Part shown: positions 58,270 to 64,000 of the stretch, piece after piece
Layout: the number at the start of each line of letters is the position of its first letter
How positions within the stretch are numbered: position 1 is the first letter of the stretch
Assembly (NCBI GenBank): GCA_012295275.1
Contig: CM022678.1
Coordinates: forward strand, 16,310,545 to 16,374,544
DNA from: Chrysomallon squamiferum
Taxonomy: Eukaryota > Mollusca > Gastropoda > Neomphalida > Peltospiridae
DNA length: 64,000 bases
Reading direction: 5' to 3'
Notes under the pieces: generated by a model
Databases searched by the model: none
What the model was told of the DNA's origin: nothing
Seen by the model: the letters and a program-made list of their open reading frames with translations, nothing else
Program-made: the position numbers and the translations under genes

Positions 58270-58488
58270 ATTTTACACACTGAAGACTGTCAACTAGAGC
58301 TATGGAGCTGGCTGTTTTACACACATCACTGTTTTGGCTGCTGCTGGCAGCAGTGCTTCAGCCTGGCTCATCGGCCGCGACATCAGAGAAACACAAGTAC
58401 TTCAAGCGCATGCCTCGCCAACAGAGGCATCGCAGTGAAAAACCAAACATCGTTTTAATCCTGACAGATGACCAGGATTTGTTGTTAG
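58270..58488 (+). CDS. SULF1: SULF exon with start codon and signal peptide
   Basis: The acceptor TATTTGCAG at 58269 shows that a non-coding exon lies upstream. The ATG at 58302 starts [20 protein letters not shown], a clear signal peptide. A basic stretch follows, then [16 protein letters not shown]. The donor is TTAG/GTTAGT. Confidence 0.93.
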
Positions 58489-58635
58489 GTTAGTGTGTGT
58501 GTGTGTGTCTGTGTGTGTATAGCCGTTTGTGTAGCAGTGTGTGTGTGTCTGTGTGTGTGTCTGTGTGTGTATAGCCGTTTGTGTAGCAGTGTGTGTGTGT
58601 GTGTGTGTGTCTGTGTGTGTATAGCCGTTTGTGTA

Positions 58636-58669
<34 letters not shown>

Positions 58670-58789
58670 TGTCTGTGTGTGTATAGCCGTTTGTGTAGCA
58701 GTGTGTGTGTGTGTGTGTGTGTATAGCCGTTTGTGTAGCAGTGTGTGTGTGTGTGTGTGTGTGTCTGTGTGTGTATAGCCGTTTGTGTA

Positions 58790-58823
<34 letters not shown>

Positions 58824-58847
58824 TGTGTGTGTATAGCCGTTTGTGTA

Positions 58848-58885
<38 letters not shown>

Positions 58886-58897
58886 GCCGTTTGTGTA

Positions 58898-58948
<51 letters not shown>

Positions 58949-58960
58949 CCGCTTTGTGTA

Positions 58961-58996
<36 letters not shown>

Positions 58997-59130
58997 TGTG
59001 TGTATAGCCGTTTGTGTAGCAGTGTGTGTGTGTGTGTGTGTGTGTGTTTGTGTGTGTCTGTGTGTATAGCCGTTTGTGTAGCAGTGTGTGTGTGTGTGTG
59101 TTTGTCTGTGTGTGTATAGCCGTTTGTGTA

Positions 59131-59200
<70 letters not shown>

Positions 59201-59246
59201 GCCGTTTGTGTAGCAGTGTGTGTGTGTGTGTATAGCCGTTTGTGTA

Positions 59247-59288
<42 letters not shown>

Positions 59289-59610
59289 GCAGTGAGGGGT
59301 AAAGGTTGTAGATTTTTTTTTTTTTTTATCTATGTTTAATTAGGCAAGGGTTTTTAATTTTTTTTAACTCAATTTAATTTCACTTTTTTAAATTGTATTT
59401 TATGTAACTATATCCTTTACCTATGTTTGTCTTTTTAGCTATATTTTATTTTAAGTTTTTTTTAAGATCTATTTCATAACTTTGTTTTATTTCATTATAT
59501 TTTATTTAATTATATTCTATTTACTTTTATTTAACTGTATTTTATTTTATTTTAAAGCATTATACTTCAGTATATTGTTTTTTAACTACATCTCACTTGT
59601 TTAGTGTATG

Positions 59611-59641
<31 letters not shown>

Positions 59642-59644
59642 ATA

Positions 59645-59680
<36 letters not shown>

Positions 59681-62600
59681 ATTTAACTATACTTCAATTA
59701 CTGAATTTTTTTTTTATACTGTTCCTTTTTAAACTATATTTTATTTAACTTTTTCATTTTAAATTATTTTTAAACTGAGGTTTATTTAATTAAAACGTAT
59801 CTATCTACACTCTGAAACTTCAGGATCTTTAAAAGTAATGCCAAAGCTGCGTCGACTTCTGATTGACGAAGGTGTGACGATGAACAACTCCTTCGTCACC
59901 ACGCCCATGTGCTGCCCCTCCCGCAGCTCCATTCTGACAGGAATGTACCCTCACAACCACAACGTCTACACCAACAACGACAACTGTTCATCGGTGATGT
60001 GGCGCAAAGAGCACGAACCTCATGTGTTCTCCACCTACCTCAGCGACGCTGGCTACCGCACAGGTACGTCCTGGCTTTTTCTTTCAAGTTCTGGATCTTG
60101 TTGATGTGTGTGTGTTGTGTGTATTATGTGCATTTTAATTGAAAATGTGTAAATTACAAAATTAAAGATGTGTATTAACACACAAAACAAAAAAAAATAC
60201 CCATCTCGTTTACATATGCACACGTACTGGTCCAGATCGATTCACACACGCATGCATGCGCACATGCAGGTACACAAACCCATGCATAGTTTTTACTGTA
60301 TTTTTCAATTTCATCATATTTATCAGAATAATTCTGTTGCTGTGGCATATAAATATATAACAGTATAACAACAGTAACACATTTTTTATATAGATAGATA
60401 GATAGACATAGAGACACAGACAGACAGACAGACATATATATATAGATTGACAGAAAAACAAAAATTCATTTCAAGATTTATTTTTCTTTATTATTAGTAT
60501 TATTAATATTATTATTATTATTATTATTTTTTTTTTTTTGATGTAAATTTGATTTTTGTTTTGTTTTACCTGTTTCAGGGTTTTTTGGCAAATATTTGAA
60601 TGAATATGATGGATCGTACATCCCACCAGGGTGGAAGGAGTGGGTGGGACTTATCAGAAACTCCCGCTTCTACAACTACACCGTCAACTTCAATGGAATG
60701 AAGGTAAAACACGGCGACAACTACTACAAAGACTACCTAACCGATCTCATCGCCAACGACAGCGTTACCTTTCTAAAACAAAGCAAACAGTATTACCCAA
60801 GCCGGTATGTCTGAAATTCAGTTTAGTAATGAGTCATAATTTGTATTTGTAAACAGATTATATAATTATATGTATATATATATATAAATGTATATTTTTT
60901 TATATATTTTTAAACACAACAGTATTATTATAATCAAAATTATTTTGTTATTTTTTTATCAATTTAATTTCATTTTATGATCAGTATTTTATGTTATAAA
61001 AAAGATATATATCTATATATAATCATCTGAATTTCTGTTTTAAAGGAAATTAAGATTTCCTAGCATTTTCAGAACTTTTAAATTTTATATTTTGTTAGTT
61101 TGCATTTAGTTTTTGATCTTGATGAAGGTAATTTATTTGTGTCAATTTGAAAAATAAAACATAACCTTCATCAGCAAAGTTAAATATGATAGAGGAAAAA
61201 AATAAAATCATTATTATTTTCAGTGGACAGTTCAACTAGAGCTCTTCAACTGTTTTATCAAATACTATTTTTTAAATGAGCAAGGTTTATTATTAATTTT
61301 TATGCAATTTATTCTTGATACTATTTATAGACCTGTGTTAATGGTATTAAGTACACCAGCACCCCATGGCCCAGAGGATGCAGCACCCCAGTATCAACAC
61401 ATGTTTGTCAACAATACTGACCATCAGTAAGTCTAGTTCAAAAGATAAATAAGTAAGTCTAGTTCAAAAGATACAGTAAGTAAGTCTAGTTCAAAAGATA
61501 AATAAGTAAGTCTGGTTCAAACGATAAATCAGTAAGTCTGGTTCAAAAGATAATTAAATAAGTCTAGTTCAAAAGATACAGTAAATCCAGTTCAAAGGGT
61601 AAATCAGTAAGTCTAGGTCAAAGGATAAATCAGCAAGTCTAGATCAAAGGGTAAATCAGTAAGCCTAGTACAAAAGGTAAATCAGTAAGTCTAGTACAAA
61701 AGGTAAACCATTAAGTCTAGTATAAAAGATAAATCAGTAAGTCTAGTCCAAAAGGTAAATTAGTAAGGCTAGTATTAAAGGTAAAGCAGTAAGTCTAGTT
61801 CAAATGGTAAATCAGTAAGTCTAGTTCAAAAGGTAAATCAGTAAGTCTAGTTCAAAAGGTAAATCAGTAAGTCTAGTTCAAAAGGTAAATCAGTAAGTCT
61901 AGTTCAAAAGGTAAATCAGTAAGTCTAGTCCAACAGGTAAATAAGCAAGTCTGGTTCAAAAGATAAATAATGTCTAGTTCAAAAGGTAAATCAGTAAGTC
62001 TAGTCAGTAAGTAGTACAAAAGGTAAATCAGCAAGTCTAGTCCAAAAGGTAAATAAGTAAGTCTGGTTCAAAAGATAAATAGTAAGTCTAGTACAAAAGT
62101 AAATCAGTAAGTAGTACAAAAGTTAAATCAGTAAGTCTAGTTCAAAAGGCAAATCAGTAAGTCTAGTTCAAAAGGTAATTGAGTATGTGTGATTCAGAAA
62201 ATAAATAGCAAACCAAATAACAACTTTCCCAAAACCTGAGTAAGTTTCCGTTTTTAATTATAGATTTGTTATTATTATTATTATCACTAATTTGTGATTA
62301 GTGTTCTAGCTGAAGCGATAGATAAAACATAATATTATAAACAACACTGAATTATTAAATAATGCGAGTAATTAATATGAAAATTTTTTAATAATCAGGT
62401 AAGTCAGGTTTTAAAAATTGTTTAATCGGGATAAATTAAAAATAAAGTTTATAAGCCTCTGTTAACACAATGTGTTCTGAGATAATCAGATATTAAATCT
62501 AGTATTAAACGAGAGATAACAATGGTTCCTGGTTTAAAGTTTCTGTAGCTGAGCCATGAAATACATGTAAGGCAAGTAAAGTGGGTATTAAAATAAAATT

Positions 62601-62886
62601 GGTGTAGAGACTGATTATTTGTGCAGTATTGTTGAAACCCATCCATCAGGTTTTATAAGGTGGACTGAATTTCTTACTTTAAATAGGTTTAATGATGCGT
62701 ATTATGTAAGGAAATACTAGATGAAGTAACAACATTAATGACAATAACAGGGGTGTTGTAGGAATTAATTCAACTAGAAAAATAATCTGTAGAAAATGTT
62801 GATGCAAAAATTTCAGGGCTTGGGAATATGTTTAAAGTTGTCTGTTACAATAGTAACAACAGTGATAATAATGATTATAATAATAA

Positions 62887-62937
<51 letters not shown>

Positions 62938-63523
62938 TAATAATAATATTCAATAATAATAATAATAATAATAACAATAACAGTAATACAACTACTAATA
63001 ATAGTAATAATAGTAGTAATAACTAGCTAATAATAATGATTATGATGATGATAATAATAAGAATATATATATAATAATAGAACATTAATAGAATACTGAC
63101 AAAGTTACAGTGATAATTTTAAACATTTAAACAGTATGACTAAGGAAATACCAACACCATACACATTCAAATATTCATTTATTTATAAAAAAAAAAAAAA
63201 AAAATTAAATTTTTTTTTTGTCCTTTCATAGCACTCCATCCTGGAATTACGCTCCAAACCCAGACAAGCAGTGGTTGCTGCAGATAACAGACCCAATGGC
63301 GCCATTGCACAAGAAATTCACCAACCTGCTGCAGCGGCGCCGACTACAGACCCTGCAGTCTGTGGATGACCTCGTTGAAAAGGTGTTGATTTTATAGACG
63401 TCATTAAAAACATTTTGTTTATTTAGAAAAAGACATCTCGTGACGCTGTATTTTCACAGTGGTGAAAGACCTTTTTAGATTCTTTATTATTATTTTTTTT
63501 CAATAATATTTGTTAATATGTAT

Positions 63524-63571
<48 letters not shown>

Positions 63572-63679
63572 CTCGTCTAATGATGAAAAACAATATGATA
63601 TAATTAAAATTTAACATTAAAAAAGATCAGCTGAAACTGTTTTATCAGTATTTTTTATAATTACCAAATTTGTTTATTT

Positions 63680-63737
<58 letters not shown>

Positions 63738-63943
63738 CTCTCTTCCACATAATATTTTTCACTTCAGGTGTACAATGAGCTGAAATTACTGGGAGAACTA
63801 GACAACACTTACATAATCTACACATCAGATCACGGCTACCATCTTGGTCAGTATGGACTTGTAAAAGGAAAAGCGATGCCGTACGAGTTCGATGTTCACG
63901 TTCCACTCATAATCAGAGGTCCAAACATCCAGCCGAAAAGTTT
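58270..63943 (+). CDS. SULF1: SULF-type extracellular heparan sulfate 6-O-endosulfatase, N-terminal part
   Basis: Sulf enzymes are secreted or cell-surface sulfatases that remove 6-O-sulfate from heparan sulfate and so tune Wnt, FGF and other growth factor signals. Six exons (58270-58488 with ATG at 58302, 59824-60063, 60579-60804, 61331-61426, 63232-63382, 63768-63943) join in phase to 358 residues, about 40 percent of the usual length. Visible features: signal peptide (1-26), [12 protein letters not shown] with metal-binding D56 and D57, the CCPSR sulfatase signature with formylglycine Cys92, [31 protein letters not shown], and [20 protein letters not shown] with D321 and H322. The match to vertebrate SULF1/SULF2 is close. 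The basic hydrophilic domain and C-terminus lie beyond the window. Confidence 0.97.
58489..59290. repeat. Minisatellite in SULF intron 1: GCCGTTTGTGTAGCAG plus variable TG
   Basis: Fourteen copies of a core TATAGCCGTTTGTGTAGCAG, spaced by TG runs of varying length, begin within about 30 bp of the exon donor. One copy near 58948 has an extra C (GCCGCTTTGTG). The TG runs give the array its length variation. Confidence 0.93.
59291..59823. other. Rest of SULF intron 1
   Basis: AT-rich, with loosely repeated TATTTTATTTAACTATA blocks and TA runs at 59609-59676. No other feature is seen. Confidence 0.7.
59824..60063 (+). CDS. SULF1: SULF exon with the CCPSR catalytic signature
   Basis: This is 240 nt, encoding [60 protein letters not shown] and [17 protein letters not shown]. 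The first Cys of CCPSR is the residue oxidised to formylglycine. GC content and codon use are clearly higher than in the flanks. Confidence 0.97.
60579..60804 (+). CDS. SULF1: SULF exon: FFGKYLNEY segment
   Basis: This is 226 nt from a CTGTTTCAG acceptor, encoding [40 protein letters not shown] and a segment ending KQYYPSR. NYT is a possible N-glycosylation site also found in vertebrate Sulfs. Confidence 0.97.
61331..61426 (+). CDS. SULF1: SULF exon: APHGPED segment
   Basis: This is 96 nt, encoding [20 protein letters not shown] then [11 protein letters not shown]. The His of APHGPED corresponds to an active-site residue of sulfatases. NNT is a possible glycosylation site. The exon ends ATCA/GTAAGTCT, the boundary repeated in the next feature. 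Confidence 0.96.
61427..62200 (+). repeat. Minisatellite of about 26 bp made from the SULF exon 4 donor
   Basis: About 29 units of GTAAGTCTAGTTCAAAAGGT followed by AAATCA start at the splice donor itself. More than a dozen units contain TCAGTAAGTCT, identical to the real boundary (last exon bases TCA plus GTAAGTCT). Most also contain AAAGGTAAAT, a second donor-like site. Confidence 0.95.
62201..63231. other. Rest of SULF intron 4 with AAT microsatellite
   Basis: About 1 kb of AT-rich intron. A long, interrupted AAT run with GAT variants spans 62860-63080. No gene is seen. Confidence 0.75.
63232..63382 (+). CDS. SULF1: SULF exon: TPSWNYAPN segment
   Basis: This is 151 nt, encoding [40 protein letters not shown] and [10 protein letters not shown]. 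All of it is recognisable in vertebrate SULF1 (TPSYNYAPN, LQRKRLQTL.SVDD). Confidence 0.97.
63684..63734. repeat. CT microsatellite before the last SULF exon in the window
   Basis: About 50 bp of CT ends 33 bp upstream of the acceptor TTTTTCACTTCAG (63767), in the same position relative to a 3' splice site as the CT run of gene A. Confidence 0.93.
63768..63943 (+). CDS. SULF1: SULF exon: second metal-binding segment
   Basis: This is 176 nt, encoding [40 protein letters not shown] and [19 protein letters not shown]321, H322 and the Lys of KGK are the expected metal and substrate contacts. The donor TT/GTAAGT leads out of the window. Confidence 0.97.
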
Positions 63944-64000
63944 GTAAGTCATACAAAATAGTTCGAATAATTTAATTAAAATCTGCCTAATATAATTAGT

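Noticed and set aside
58495-59235. Cys/Val-rich open frames
   Set aside because: They are translations of TG repeats in SULF intron 1, which lies between two well supported exons.
58489-59290. CRISPR-like array (regularly spaced GCCGTTTGTGTAGCAG cores)
   Set aside because: The spacers are only TG runs of varying length, the host is a eukaryote and the array is in an intron. It is a minisatellite.
61427-62200. Possible CRISPR-like or satellite array outside genes
   Set aside because: Units are head to tail without unique spacers and lie within a SULF intron, starting at its splice donor.

Overview
The window is AT-rich eukaryotic DNA with short phase-respecting exons, GT-AG introns and many microsatellites and minisatellites. 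The gene content (a DIDO1/PHF3-type chromatin protein, a SULF-type heparan sulfatase, a pogo/Tigger transposon remnant) fits an invertebrate animal. I lean towards a mollusc or other lophotrochozoan, but the sequence alone does not prove it.

Layout. (1) 494-17920, minus strand: a DIDO1-like gene of 18 coding exons plus a 5' UTR exon. In order it encodes a Ser/Thr-rich N-terminus, AT-hooks in a Lys/Glu-rich region, a Ser/His/Lys repeat region, a PHD finger, a TFIIS central domain and the start of a SPOC domain. The 3' end lies left of the window. (2) 18690-26369, plus strand: a divergently transcribed gene, here called gene A. It encodes about 1,532 residues in four coding exons. I do not recognise it. 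It has two clear copies and one weaker copy of an apparently new domain around a long disordered Lys-rich middle. (3) 27615-52964: decayed tandem copies of the whole DIDO1-like/gene A pair. Every unit junction carries the same 8-bp CTTTGAAG, joining the 3' flank of gene A to the inside of the DIDO1-like TFIIS exon. Unit 1 (4636-27614) is the working copy, units 2 and 3 are deleted and frameshifted, and unit 4 runs into a 200-bp N gap (52965-53164). (4) 53165-58269: AT-rich DNA with no recognised gene. (5) 58270-63943, plus strand: the first six recognised coding-region exons of a SULF-type extracellular heparan sulfate 6-O-endosulfatase, which continues past the right edge.

How the parts relate. 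The DIDO1-like gene and gene A are head to head, with their putative start regions about 0.8 kb apart, so they may share regulatory DNA. They were duplicated together. SULF is unrelated in function, acting in the secretory pathway and at the cell surface.

The most unusual signals are the new repeated domain of gene A, the array with identical breakpoints, and minisatellites that appear to have grown from exon/intron boundaries, so that each unit carries a copy of the real splice site (SULF exon 4 donor, PHD exon donor, exon 15 acceptor). Exon 5 of the DIDO1-like gene appears to lack one base in an A7 run. All joins were made by eye from splice consensus, phase and family knowledge; no alignment or transcript data were available.
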